Source of the DNA: a virus
Virus record (IMG/VR): IMGVR_UViG_3300035670_000681
Coordinates: 1 to 36,783 of that record
Direction: 5' to 3' (one strand)
Length of the DNA: 36,783 nucleotides
The notes below the pieces were generated by a model that saw nothing but the letters and a program-made list of their open reading frames with translations, made no database searches and was not told where the DNA came from. Both the position numbers and the translations under genes were made by a program. The number at the start of each line of letters is the position of its first letter. The stretch's first letter is position 1. Positions 13,419 to 21,099 of the stretch are shown one piece after another.

Positions 13419-13432
13419 ACTGACTGGTCAGT
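13419..13432. promoter_or_regulatory. Inverted repeat next to parS-like site
   Basis: ACTGAC-TG-GTCAGT is a perfect 14-base dyad that ends four bases before the parS-like palindrome and follows the last DnaA box by eight bases. It may be an operator for a phage or host regulator; no binding protein is identified. Confidence 0.5.
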
Positions 13433-13436
13433 AACT

Positions 13437-13452
13437 TGTTTCACGTGGAACA
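13437..13452. other. parS-like 16-bp site
   Basis: TGTTTCACGTGGAACA matches all 16 positions of the bacterial chromosomal ParB-binding site when written TGTTYCACGTGRAACA. Half of it is the TGTTTCAC form and half the GTGGAACA form seen in known parS sites. It is in non-coding DNA beside the DnaA-box cluster. No ParA or ParB gene is present in the phage, so host ParB would be the binder. Confidence 0.7.
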
Positions 13453-13789
13453 TCATAGGGGGGAGGGGTAGGGACTTTGGTGTTACTTTTGCTGGAGCCT
13501 CTAAAGTACACAAAAGAGTGTAATTAAAAAGATGACTACAGATAGTAAAAAATGAAGTAAAATCAACGAAGTTAGCTACAGATAAATTGGGGACAGGTTA
13601 GGCTGTGGGAAATAGTGGTGGTTAACTACGGGAATCCAGTAGTAAAGACCAAAGGAATCCGTCCACGAGGGGCTGACATAGGGCCTTGTGAGAGTCTCTA
13701 AAGTGCCCACAAGGGGCTATGAAGTAGGGGTAGGATGGGTGTCTAGACCAATGAAATGTAAAATAATTGAAAATAATTGAAGAAAAAGC
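13453..13789. other. Non-coding stretch with G-rich run
   Basis: No credible gene on either strand. It opens with a G-rich run (13458-13473: six Gs, A, four Gs, TA, three Gs) that could form a G-quadruplex-like structure. The rest is AT-rich with scattered short repeats such as CTCTAAAGT (about 13499 and 13696), and shows no convincing ribosome binding sites. Confidence 0.5.
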
Positions 13790-13818
13790 TTGACAAATGA
13801 CTAAAAGTCTGATAGAGT
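13790..13818 (+). promoter_or_regulatory. Sigma70-like promoter for the rightward module
   Basis: TTGACA (13790-13795), a 17-base spacer, then TAGAGT (13813-13818). The same -35, spacer length and -10 occur at 18341-18369. A perfect TATAAT at 13828-13833 lies just downstream but lacks a matching -35. Transcription would enter the repeated leader and then the terminase genes. One DnaA-like box (TGTGGATAG) overlaps the start region, which could link replication and transcription. Confidence 0.7.
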
Positions 13819-13910
13819 GTGGATAGTTATAATATTCTATGAAGATCACTAGGGATGAATCTAAGTAGTTAACTAAAGTACTAATAAGGTCACAGGAGGC
13901 CGAAGAAGTT

Positions 13911-14028
13911 AATACACTTTATAAGTAATAATACTTTATAAGAAAATACACTATTAAAGTAATACTACTATTAAAGATACCTTAAACCTAAGTAAATTGA
14001 CGTTAAACATACTTTAAAGTAGAGAACC
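13911..14028 (+). promoter_or_regulatory. Repeated AT-rich leader, rightward copy
   Basis: A tandem run of degenerate units begins at about 13911, 13930, 13945, 13961 and 13977: AATACACTTTATAAGT, AATACTTTATAAG, AATACACTATTAAAGT, AATACTACTATTAAAG and ATACCTTAAAC. It ends with TACTTTAAAGTAGAGAAC just before the ATG. The same elements in the same order precede the - strand gene starting at 9912. A TTGACG-N17-TAGAGA (13998-14026) overlaps the end and could be a promoter giving an almost leaderless transcript, although the TAGAG part may simply be the ribosome binding site. Confidence 0.65.
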
Positions 14029-14031
14029 TTG

Positions 14032-14238
14032 ATGAAAAATAAAACTCTTAAAGAAGTTAGGTTTGATGTTTGGTCTAAGAATAAGAATACCCCTGTTGTT
14101 TGTCTTACTACAGGGCAGGTCTTTCACTCAGCAAGGGAAGCAGAAAGACGTACGGGTATCTGGGGAGCCAGTATCCTGAAAGCATGTGATGGTAAGACGA
14201 GGCTTGCTGGAAACAAGGAGTGGGCCTACCACAATTAA
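14032..14238 (+). CDS. NUMOD1-like DNA-binding protein
   Basis: 68 residues from the ATG at 14032. The core (VVCLTTGQVFHSAREAERRTGI, then SILKACDGKTRLAG, then KEWAY) resembles the NUMOD1/IENR helix-turn-helix module that homing endonucleases use to bind DNA, but no nuclease domain is attached. It is the first gene of the rightward module, right behind the repeated leader, so it might be an autoregulator of that leader, or a terminase accessory. The family call is by pattern and the regulatory role is speculative. The 3' end lies 35 bases before the terminase small subunit start. Confidence 0.55.
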   Translation: MKNKTLKEVRFDVWSKNKNTPVVCLTTGQVFHSAREAERRTGIWGASILKACDGKTRLAGNKEWAYHN

Positions 14239-14273
14239 TTAACAACAAGAAAACATCTCCTATAAGGACAAAG

Positions 14274-14768
14274 ATGGAACCAAAAGCAGTAGAAACAGTA
14301 GATTATCATCCAAGCGAAGAAGCCTTAGTCAAGGAAGCCAAGTCTATCCTTAATGAGCGTGAGCGTGAGCCAGAAGTTAAGCGTAAGGCAGGTAGACCCA
14401 AGAAGGGTGAGATTGTAGCCAAGAAGACTAAGAACAAGGGTGTCTTAGGTCGTCCCAAAGGGGATACAGCTATTATCAATGAATACAAGGCTAGGATGTT
14501 AAACAGTCCTAAGTCAGCTAAAGTCCTAGAGGCTATCTACGATGCAGCCCTTAACGATGACCACAAGAACCAAGCTGCTGCGTGGAAGTTGATTGTAGAT
14601 CGTATTGTGCCTGTGTCTGCCTTTGAAGCTACTAAGTCAGCAGGAGGAACCCCACAGATCAGTATTAACATTAGTTCTTTGGGAGCTCCGACAGTTGAAA
14701 CCGTTGAGGACATCACGGATATTGAAATAAAAGAGTATACTGAGGAAGACCAAGATGGCGAATCTTAA
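14274..14768 (+). CDS. Terminase small subunit-like protein
   Basis: 164 residues from the ATG at 14274, with AAGGAC six bases upstream. Two AT-hook-like motifs are visible in a lysine-rich stretch (KRKAGRPKKGE and GVLGRPKGD), followed by a helical region (INEYKARMLNSPKSAKVLEA, then QAAAWKLIVDRIVPVSAFEA) and an acidic tail. Its place directly before the large terminase, overlapping it by 14 bases, and its DNA-binding composition fit the small subunit that recognises phage DNA for packaging. The sequence is not diagnostic by itself. Confidence 0.7.
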   Translation: MEPKAVETVDYHPSEEALVKEAKSILNEREREPEVKRKAGRPKKGEIVAKKTKNKGVLGRPKGDTAIINEYKARMLNSPKSAKVLEAIYDAALNDDHKNQAAAWKLIVDRIVPVSAFEATKSAGGTPQISINISSLGAPTVETVEDITDIEIKEYTEEDQDGES

Positions 14769-16026
14769 TTGGTCTTTGCTCCCTTGGCAAATTGAAGTTT
14801 GGCAGGCAAAGCAACGGTTCAAAGTTATTGTTGCTGGGCGACGGACAGGTAAATCCAATCTTTCTATTAAGAAAATTATTGCGGCTGGTTTAGAAGCCCC
14901 TCCGGGATCAGCCGTTTTGTATGTTGGCCCTACACAGGCTCAGACCCGTCAGATCGCTTGGGACGCTATTCTTGAGCAAGGCCGTGAGGTGATTAAGTCA
15001 TCCCACATAAACTCAATGGACATAACTTTGGTGAATAATGTTAAGATTCACCTAAGATCCGCTGAGAATCCTGACACCCTACGGGGCTTAAAGCTGTTCT
15101 TTGCCGTTATTGACGAAGCTGCTTTTATTAAAGATAACAAGATTTGGGCAGAAAGTATTCGTCCAGCTTTGTCCGACTTAAAAGGCGAGGCTTGGTTTAT
15201 TAGCTCACCTTCAGGCCGTAACTGGTTATATGATCTTTACCAGTATGCGTTAGAAAGTGGGGATCCTGATTGGGGAGCGTGGCATAAGACTACTTTTGAT
15301 AACCCCACGATTGACCCAAAAGAAATTGAATCAGCCCAGAGGACATTAAGTTCTTTTGCGTTTAAGGCTGAATTTCTAGCCAGTTTTGACAATGCAGGGC
15401 AGGAGGTGTTCAAGGAGGACTGGATTAAATTTGCTCCTGAGCCTGCTTACGGGTCGTATGTGATAGCGATTGACTTGGCTGGTTTTGAGGATGTAGCTAA
15501 AAATGCAGGTGCTGCCAAGAAAAGACTAGACGAAAGTGCCATCTCAATCGTTAAGGTAGAGGACAACGGTAACTGGTGGATCAAGGACATCATTCATGGA
15601 CGTTGGGACATTCGTGAAACTGCTAGTAGGATTCTTATGGCTGTGCGTGACCATCAGCCCATTGCTGTTGGAATTGAACGAGGAGCTTTGAAGAACGCAG
15701 TTCAGCCTTACCTCAATGACTTGATGAGGAAGAACAATGTGTACTGTCATGTGACAGACCTGACACACGGGAACAAGAAGAAGACTGACAGGGTTGTTTG
15801 GTCTTTACAAGGTAGGTTTGAACACGGCAGGATTACCCTGAACGATAAGCTTGATAAGAGTGACTGGAAGGAGTTCATTGATCAATTCCTGATGTTCCCT
15901 ACAGCTGGCGTTCACGATGACTTAATAGATAGTTTGTCTTACATTGACCAGCTCGCTGTAACCAGTTATAATACAGATTACTATGAAGACGATTACGAAG
16001 TACTTGACCCTATAAGTGGATATTGA
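14755..16026 (+). CDS. Terminase large subunit
   Basis: A 423-residue packaging motor. The ATPase domain has Walker A GRRTGKS (28-34) and Walker B LFFAVIDEAAF (D120, E121), followed by a coupling motif region ISSPSGRNW. The C-terminal RNase H-like nuclease has AIDLAG (D240), GIERG (E308) and HDDLIDSLSY (D388, D389). The enzyme cuts concatemeric DNA and drives it into the prohead through the portal. Its length is on the short side for terminases, typical of small podovirus-like genomes. The small terminase precedes it with an overlap, and the portal gene follows after one small gene. Confidence 0.94.
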   Translation: MANLNWSLLPWQIEVWQAKQRFKVIVAGRRTGKSNLSIKKIIAAGLEAPPGSAVLYVGPTQAQTRQIAWDAILEQGREVIKSSHINSMDITLVNNVKIHLRSAENPDTLRGLKLFFAVIDEAAFIKDNKIWAESIRPALSDLKGEAWFISSPSGRNWLYDLYQYALESGDPDWGAWHKTTFDNPTIDPKEIESAQRTLSSFAFKAEFLASFDNAGQEVFKEDWIKFAPEPAYGSYVIAIDLAGFEDVAKNAGAAKKRLDESAISIVKVEDNGNWWIKDIIHGRWDIRETASRILMAVRDHQPIAVGIERGALKNAVQPYLNDLMRKNNVYCHVTDLTHGNKKKTDRVVWSLQGRFEHGRITLNDKLDKSDWKEFIDQFLMFPTAGVHDDLIDSLSYIDQLAVTSYNTDYYEDDYEVLDPISGY

Positions 16027-16028
16027 CT

Positions 16029-16283
16029 ATGACAGTAAAAAGAGGCACTGAAGAGTTTGAAGGCTACAACAAGCCTAAACGTACACCTAAACACCCAACT
16101 AAGAGTCATGCTGTCTTGGCTCGTGAAGGTGACGAAGTAAAGCTTATCAGGTTCGGTCAGCAAGGCGTGACAGGCTCTCCTGAAGGTACAGCACGTAACA
16201 AGTCCTTCAAGGCTAGACACGCTAAGAACATCGACAAAGGCCGTATGTCAGCTGCTTACTGGGCTGACAAGGTTAAGTGGTGA
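16029..16283 (+). CDS. Conserved phage protein between terminase and portal
   Basis: 84 residues from the ATG at 16029, two bases after the terminase stop. It is basic, with the string KSHAVLAREGDEVKLIRFGQQGV and the ending NKSFKARHAKNI, then MSAAYWADKVKW. I recall very similar small proteins next to terminase or portal genes in many marine and freshwater podoviruses. A DNA-packaging or head role is inferred from position only. The last codons overlap the region upstream of the portal start. Confidence 0.75.
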   Translation: MTVKRGTEEFEGYNKPKRTPKHPTKSHAVLAREGDEVKLIRFGQQGVTGSPEGTARNKSFKARHAKNIDKGRMSAAYWADKVKW

Positions 16284-16303
16284 TGAGGATAACAAGGAAC
16301 TAC

Positions 16304-18322
16304 ATGGAAAATTATAAAGAGAACGAAAACGGCGCACCAGAGTTCGAGGAACCAACAGAGGCTGACAAAGATCTAGTCTCTTTTGTTGTTGGTCAGTGCG
16401 ACAACTGGCGTGATTGGAGAGACACAAACTACCTTGAGCTGTGGGACGAATACGAGCGTATCTTCCGTGGTATCTGGGCTTCTGAGGACAAGACTCGTGA
16501 TTCTGAGCGTTCACGCATTATCTCTCCTGCCACCCAGCAAGCAGTGGAGACTCGTCACGCTGAGATCATGGAAGCTATCTTCGGTAACGGAGACTTCTTC
16601 GACATTGAGGATGACGTAACCGATGTAAATGGTACTGAGTTGGATGTCAACCAGATCAAAGCTCAGTTGATGGATGACTTCAAGAAAGACAAGATCCGTA
16701 AGGCTATCGACCAGATTGAGTTGATGGCTGAGATCTACGGTACTGGCATTGGTGAGATCATCGTCAAGACTGAGAAAGAGTACGTTCCTGCTACCCAGCC
16801 TATCCCCGGTGTTATTGGTCAAGCAGCCATTGGCGTACAAGAGCGTGACCGTACAGCAGTCAAGATCATGCCTGTCAACCCTAAGAACTTCCTGTTTGAC
16901 CCTAACGGTACATCGGTGGATGACTGCTTGGGTGTAGCTATTGAGAAGTACGTTGGCTTACACAAGGTTGTCAAGGGTATCGAAGACGGTATCTACCGTA
17001 AAGTCAATGTTGGCCCTATGTACGACACTGAGGACTTGGAAGTTACTCAGGAAGACACCCAGTACCAGACTGACAAAGTTAAGCTCTTGACCTACTACGG
17101 TCTAGTCCCCCGTGAATACCTCATGGAGATGGGTGACAAAGAAGAGATGATGGACTTGTTCCCTGAAGAGAGTGACGCTGATGAGTACACAGACATGGTG
17201 GAAGCTATTGTCGTGATTGTCAACGACTCTACTCTCCTCAAGGCTGAAGAGAATCCTTACATGATGAAGGATCGTCCTGTTGTCCTGTACCAAGACGATA
17301 CAGTTCCTAACCGTATCCTAGGCCGTGGCACAGTCGAGAAGGCCTACAACATGCAAAAGGCTATTGACGCTCAGATGCGTAGCCATTTGGACTCTCTGGC
17401 CTTGACCACAGCCCCTATGATCGGTATTGACGCTACTCGTCTGCCCCGTGGTGCTAAGTTCGAGGTTCGCCCCGGTAAGGCAATCCTGACCAATGGTAAT
17501 CCCAACGAGATCCTCCAGCCGTTCAAGTTCGGTCAGACAGACGGTAACAACATGACCACTGCTCAAGCCTTCGAGCGTATGCTGTTGCAGGCTACTGGAA
17601 CCTTGGACTCTCAGGGTATGGTGTCTCAGGTTGCTCGTGACGCTGGTGGGGCTGGTATGTCGGCAGCTATGGCTTCTATTATCAAGAAGTACAAGCGTAC
17701 CCTGACCAACTTCCAAGAGGACTTCCTGATCCCATTCATCAAGAAGGCTGCTTTCCGTTACATGCAGTTCGATCCTGAGCGTTACCCCTCAGTGGACATG
17801 AACTTCGTGCCTACAGCTACCTTGGGCATCATGGCACGTGAGTACGAACAACAGCAGTTTATCGCTCTGTTGCAGACTTTAGGCCCTGATACCCCTGTTT
17901 TGCCTGTGATCTTGAAGGGTATCGTCCAGAATAGCTCACTCAGCAACAAGAATGAGATGTTGGCTGGTTTGGATCGTATGGCACAACCTAACCCCGAGCA
18001 ACAACAGCTCCAGATGACCCAACAAATGCTTGCAATGCAGACAGCACAGGCTCAGTTGGCTCTGTTGCAGGCTCAGACAGCTGAAAGAGCTGCAAATGCC
18101 CAACAAACTCAGGTTGAGACTGCGATGATGCCAGAGGAACTGCGAGTTAAGGTGGTTCAGGCTGCTTCTAACAACCTAGACCGTGGCGATGACTTCGGTA
18201 AACGCCTCCAATTGGCTGATCGGGTGCTGAAAGAGAAGGAAATTAACCTTAAAGCAGCAGATATTCAGTCAAATGAACGTATCGCTGCCCTCCAAATGAT
18301 GAAAAAAGCATCAAATAGTTAA
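16304..18322 (+). CDS. Portal protein
   Basis: 672 residues from the ATG at 16304, which has AAGGA five bases upstream. An earlier GTG-initiated frame from 16277 is less likely. The N-terminal region (NWRDWRDTNYLELWDEYERI, then SRIISPATQQAVETRHAEI), size and position after the large terminase fit the head-tail connector ring through which DNA enters and leaves. The middle contains LGRGTVEKAYNMQKAIDAQM, and the C-terminus is glutamine-rich and helical (QQLQMTQQMLAMQTAQAQLA), like the barrel/crown of podovirus portals. A promoter for the following genes starts right after its stop. Confidence 0.88.
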   Translation: MENYKENENGAPEFEEPTEADKDLVSFVVGQCDNWRDWRDTNYLELWDEYERIFRGIWASEDKTRDSERSRIISPATQQAVETRHAEIMEAIFGNGDFFDIEDDVTDVNGTELDVNQIKAQLMDDFKKDKIRKAIDQIELMAEIYGTGIGEIIVKTEKEYVPATQPIPGVIGQAAIGVQERDRTAVKIMPVNPKNFLFDPNGTSVDDCLGVAIEKYVGLHKVVKGIEDGIYRKVNVGPMYDTEDLEVTQEDTQYQTDKVKLLTYYGLVPREYLMEMGDKEEMMDLFPEESDADEYTDMVEAIVVIVNDSTLLKAEENPYMMKDRPVVLYQDDTVPNRILGRGTVEKAYNMQKAIDAQMRSHLDSLALTTAPMIGIDATRLPRGAKFEVRPGKAILTNGNPNEILQPFKFGQTDGNNMTTAQAFERMLLQATGTLDSQGMVSQVARDAGGAGMSAAMASIIKKYKRTLTNFQEDFLIPFIKKAAFRYMQFDPERYPSVDMNFVPTATLGIMAREYEQQQFIALLQTLGPDTPVLPVILKGIVQNSSLSNKNEMLAGLDRMAQPNPEQQQLQMTQQMLAMQTAQAQLALLQAQTAERAANAQQTQVETAMMPEELRVKVVQAASNNLDRGDDFGKRLQLADRVLKEKEINLKAADIQSNERIAALQMMKKASNS

Positions 18323-18340
18323 AAATTTATAAAATAAGTA

Positions 18341-18369
18341 TTGACAAAGTGCTACTTTTATGCTAGAGT
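18341..18369 (+). promoter_or_regulatory. Sigma70-like promoter before head genes
   Basis: TTGACA (18341-18346), a 17-base spacer and TAGAGT (18364-18369), identical in boxes and spacing to the promoter at 13790-13818. It lies in the 76-base gap after the portal gene and would boost expression of scaffold and capsid. ATG of the next gene is about 30 bases past the -10. Confidence 0.75.
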
Positions 18370-18398
18370 AGCATTATTGTAACTAATAGGTTCTCCTT

Positions 18399-18641
18399 AT
18401 GGACAAAGAACTAGCGAAATTTTATGAAGAAGCGTTCTCTATGATGGCTACCTTAGGGTGGAAAGACTTCATGGAGGACATTCAAAAGGTTAAAACCAGT
18501 TATAACGATCTGTCAACTGTCACGGACACACAAGAACTTTATTTCCGTAAAGGACAGCTTGACATCTTGAATTGGCTTTTAGGGCTGAAAGGCTCGTATG
18601 AGAAGACTTACGAAGATCTTCAGGCATCGGGGGACATTTAA
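18399..18641 (+). CDS. Small conserved head-module protein
   Basis: 80 residues, acidic and helical (FYEEAFSMMATLGWKDFMED, then YFRKGQLDILNWLLGLKGSY). Similar small proteins follow portal genes in related podoviruses (general recollection). It is the first gene after the internal promoter and is two bases from the next gene. A structural-accessory role is possible, but no motif proves it. Confidence 0.7.
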   Translation: MDKELAKFYEEAFSMMATLGWKDFMEDIQKVKTSYNDLSTVTDTQELYFRKGQLDILNWLLGLKGSYEKTYEDLQASGDI

Positions 18642-18643
18642 CT

Positions 18644-18880
18644 ATGGCTCGACGATTCTTTGATTTCCTTTGTGACAATTCCCATAAAACCGAGGCTTTC
18701 GTTGATGCTGACTCAACTTACACCCTTCCTTGCAGTGTGTGCGGTTGTGAAGCTAAACGATTAGTCTCTGCTCCTATGATGAAGTTAGAAGGCATTACAG
18801 GCTCTTTTCCAAGTGCCTATGACGCATGGGAGCGTAAACGGGCTGAAAAGCTCGTGCAAGAGAGAAAACAAAACTCATAA
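18644..18880 (+). CDS. Zinc-ribbon protein, FmdB-like
   Basis: 78 residues. The N-terminal RRFFDFLCDNSHKTEAFVDA and the CSVCGCEAKRLVSAP segment (C30, C33, C35; also C10) resemble the FmdB-type regulatory zinc ribbon, with a charged helical tail (AWERKRAEKLVQERK). GGGGGAC precedes the ATG. Such proteins are common near the head genes of podoviruses, with unknown role; DNA or protein binding is inferred. A 77-base gap follows before the scaffold gene. Confidence 0.72.
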   Translation: MARRFFDFLCDNSHKTEAFVDADSTYTLPCSVCGCEAKRLVSAPMMKLEGITGSFPSAYDAWERKRAEKLVQERKQNS

Positions 18881-18957
18881 GCATTTATACGCCGAGAAGT
18901 AGTTTTTATTTTTAAATACTCCTAGAACCGTTATACCGGCAGGAAAGGAAATTCAAT

Positions 18958-19731
18958 ATGTTAGTAGATGATAACGAAGAGTTAGGTACAGGTAGTGAAC
19001 TGGAAGCTGTTGAACAAAATCAACAACAGACAGCCCCTGAACCCCAACAACCCTCTTTTGAAGTCCCCGAGAAATATAAGGGTAAGACAGCAGAAGACAT
19101 CATTAAGATGCACCAAGAGGCTGAAAAGCTTATTGGAAAGCAAGCTCAAGAGGTTGGTGAGGTTCGTAAGTTAGCCGATGAACTCCTGAAACAGAGCCTC
19201 GCATCTAAGACTCAGCATGTTGAACAACAAGAGCCTGAAATTGACTTCTTTGAAGATCCCAAGAAAGCAATTCAGAAAGAACTGTCATCTCACCCTGACG
19301 TAATTGCTGCTCGTGAAGCAGCGTTGCAGTTCAAGAAGATGCAGATTCAGCAGAAGTTGAACTCAGATCACCCTGATTTCACACAAGTAGTACAAGATCC
19401 AGAGTTTGTTAACTGGGTTAAATCTTCTCCCGTTCGCATGGGCTTGTACGCTAAGGCAGATGCTGAATATGATTATGACAGTGCCAATGAGTTGTTGTCT
19501 ACATTTAAACAGATCAAGTCTGTAAAAGCACAAGAGACTAAAGCAGCCGGAGAGGTTGCCCGTCAGAGTGCCTTGAAGAGTGCAGCTGTTGATGTAGGCG
19601 GTACTGGTGAATCCTCTAAGAAAGTTTATCGACGGGCTGATCTAATCCGTCTACGTATGACTGACCCAGCTCGATATGAAGCTCTGTCTGACGACATTAT
19701 GAGAGCATATCAAGAAGGTCGTGTTAAATAA
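18958..19731 (+). CDS. Scaffolding protein
   Basis: 257 residues with the typical composition of a capsid scaffold: an acidic, glutamine- and proline-rich N-terminus (NQQQTAPEPQQPSFEVPE), then KYKGKTAEDIIKMHQEAEKL and long charged helices with an ISN-like coiled-coil character, ending in a basic helix (LIRLRMTDPARYEALSDDIM). It lies directly before the major capsid protein gene, the standard place for scaffold in podoviruses. AGGAAAGGAA precedes the ATG. It would guide prohead assembly and leave before or during packaging. Confidence 0.85.
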   Translation: MLVDDNEELGTGSELEAVEQNQQQTAPEPQQPSFEVPEKYKGKTAEDIIKMHQEAEKLIGKQAQEVGEVRKLADELLKQSLASKTQHVEQQEPEIDFFEDPKKAIQKELSSHPDVIAAREAALQFKKMQIQQKLNSDHPDFTQVVQDPEFVNWVKSSPVRMGLYAKADAEYDYDSANELLSTFKQIKSVKAQETKAAGEVARQSALKSAAVDVGGTGESSKKVYRRADLIRLRMTDPARYEALSDDIMRAYQEGRVK

Positions 19732-19762
19732 TTTATTTTAATATTTATTAGGAGCTTTAAAA

Positions 19763-20710
19763 ATGGCCGCTACTTTTGCAGCAACCAATGCTGTTACAAC
19801 TTCTAACGCTGATGCGTTTATCCCAGAGATTTGGTCTGATGAGATCGTTGCCGCATACAAGAAGAACTTGGTTGCAGCTAACCTCATCAAGAAAATGTCT
19901 CACCGTGGCAAGAAAGGTGACACCGTTCACATTCCTAGCCCCACCCGTGGTTCTGCCTCTGCCAAGACTGCTGCTAACGCAGTGACCTTGATTGCTAACA
20001 CAGATAGCGATATCCCTGTGTACATCAACAAGCACTACGAATACAGCCGTTTGATCGAAGACATCGTTGCTACTCAAGCTTTGACTAGTTTGCGTTCTTT
20101 CTACACTGAAGACGCTGGTTACGCTTTGGGCAAGCAAGTTGACTCTGACATCATCCAGTTGGGTCGTACTGTTAACGGTGGTGCTGGTGCTCGTTACGCT
20201 GGTGCTTACATCGGTTCTGACGGTACTACTGCCTATGACTACACCACTGACAACCAAGCTGCTTTGACTGATGCTGCTATCCGTCGCACCATTCAGCGTT
20301 TGGATGACGTGGATACTCCTATGGACAACCGTTTCTTCATCATTCCTCCTTCAAGCCGTAACACCTTGATGGGTTTGGCTCGTTACACTGAGCAAGCTTT
20401 CGTTGGTGAAGCTGGCCAAGGTAACACCATCCGTAACGGTGAAGTTGGTAGCTTGTATGGCGTGTCTGTGTTTGTGTCTAGCAACGCTGATACCCCTAAC
20501 GACGCTAACGATGGTTCTGGTACTGCTCAATCAGCCCGTGTGTGCTTGATGGGTCACCGTGATGCCTTCGTGTTGGTGGAACAAATGGGTGTGCGTTCGC
20601 AGACTCAGTACCAACAGCAATTCTTGGCTAACTTGTTCACTGCTGATACTCTGTACGGCGTGGCTGAGTTGCGTGACGACGGTGCTGTTGCTCTGGTTGT
20701 TCCTGCCTAA
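19763..20710 (+). CDS. Major capsid protein
   Basis: 315 residues, strongly biased to preferred codons, as in highly expressed genes. Sequence features: an N-terminal Ala/Thr-rich segment, then PEIWSDEIVAAYKKNLVAAN, KKGDTVHIPSPTRGSA, HYEYSRLIEDIVATQAL and YTEDAGYALGKQVDSDI. This arrangement is typical of HK97-fold capsid proteins of small podoviruses. The C-terminal part (LLGVAEL-type segment GVAELRDDGAVALVVPA) fits the P domain end. AGGAGC precedes the ATG. A rho-independent-like hairpin follows the stop, which may raise capsid message levels relative to downstream genes. Confidence 0.92.
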   Translation: MAATFAATNAVTTSNADAFIPEIWSDEIVAAYKKNLVAANLIKKMSHRGKKGDTVHIPSPTRGSASAKTAANAVTLIANTDSDIPVYINKHYEYSRLIEDIVATQALTSLRSFYTEDAGYALGKQVDSDIIQLGRTVNGGAGARYAGAYIGSDGTTAYDYTTDNQAALTDAAIRRTIQRLDDVDTPMDNRFFIIPPSSRNTLMGLARYTEQAFVGEAGQGNTIRNGEVGSLYGVSVFVSSNADTPNDANDGSGTAQSARVCLMGHRDAFVLVEQMGVRSQTQYQQQFLANLFTADTLYGVAELRDDGAVALVVPA

Positions 20711-20721
20711 TTGAACTGAGT

Positions 20722-20742
20722 AGGCCCTTCGGGGCCTCTCTT
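20722..20742 (+). terminator. Hairpin after capsid gene
   Basis: AGGCCC (20722-20727), a TTCG tetraloop and GGGCCT (20732-20737), followed by CTCTTCTTAACTT. The stem is GC-rich with a stable tetraloop, and the downstream tract is pyrimidine-rich but not a pure T run. It is probably a partial terminator or an mRNA-stabilising element. Confidence 0.65.
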
Positions 20743-20775
20743 CTTAACTTCAATCAATTAGAAAAGGAATAAATC

Positions 20776-21099
20776 ATGGCTGCTGCTTCCGCTGTTGTGG
20801 TTGAGCGTGGTACTAAGCAATTTCAGGGCATGTTCTCTGAAATGTGGAAAGTAACTGCCACTCTTGACGCAGGTTCATTGTCTGACGGTGCTGGTGAAAC
20901 AGACACTGTTGCCGTTCCCGGTGTTGCCATCGGTGATATGGTTCTTGGCGCATCTTTCGGTGTTGATGTTGCTGGCTTGAGCGTTACTGGTTATGTGAGT
21001 GCTGCTGATGTGGTGTCTCTGCGTGTCCAGAACGAATCAGGTGGTACTGTTAACTTGGACTCTACTACCATTAAGTTGGTTGTGGGCCGTCTGAGCTAA
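20776..21099 (+). CDS. Capsid decoration-like structural protein
   Basis: 107 residues (MAAASAVVVERGTKQFQGMF...), beta-rich with many small residues (VPGVAIGDMVLGASFGVDVA, then YVSAADVVSLRVQNESGGTV), and codon use like the capsid gene. It is bracketed by two hairpins just after the capsid gene, a common position for decoration or head-fibre proteins. No conserved family is recognised, so the structural role rests on position and composition. Confidence 0.65.
   Translation: MAAASAVVVERGTKQFQGMFSEMWKVTATLDAGSLSDGAGETDTVAVPGVAIGDMVLGASFGVDVAGLSVTGYVSAADVVSLRVQNESGGTVNLDSTTIKLVVGRLS

Noticed and set aside
13622-13849. Open frame of 75 codons on the - strand in the divergence region
   Set aside because: No ribosome binding site, biased composition without domain features, and it overlaps the + strand promoter and non-coding repeats; considered a chance frame.
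13998-14026. Definite promoter TTGACG-N17-TAGAGA before the first rightward gene
   Set aside because: The -10-like word coincides with the ribosome binding site position and the matching leftward leader lacks the -35; kept only as a possibility.
19757-20257. 166-codon - strand frame opposite the capsid gene
   Set aside because: Arises from the strong codon bias of the capsid gene; product is Val/Ser/Thr-rich without features.
20690-20775. Frameshift extension of the capsid protein as in T7 gp10
   Set aside because: No slippery sequence or continuing frame after the capsid stop; a hairpin and a new gene follow directly.
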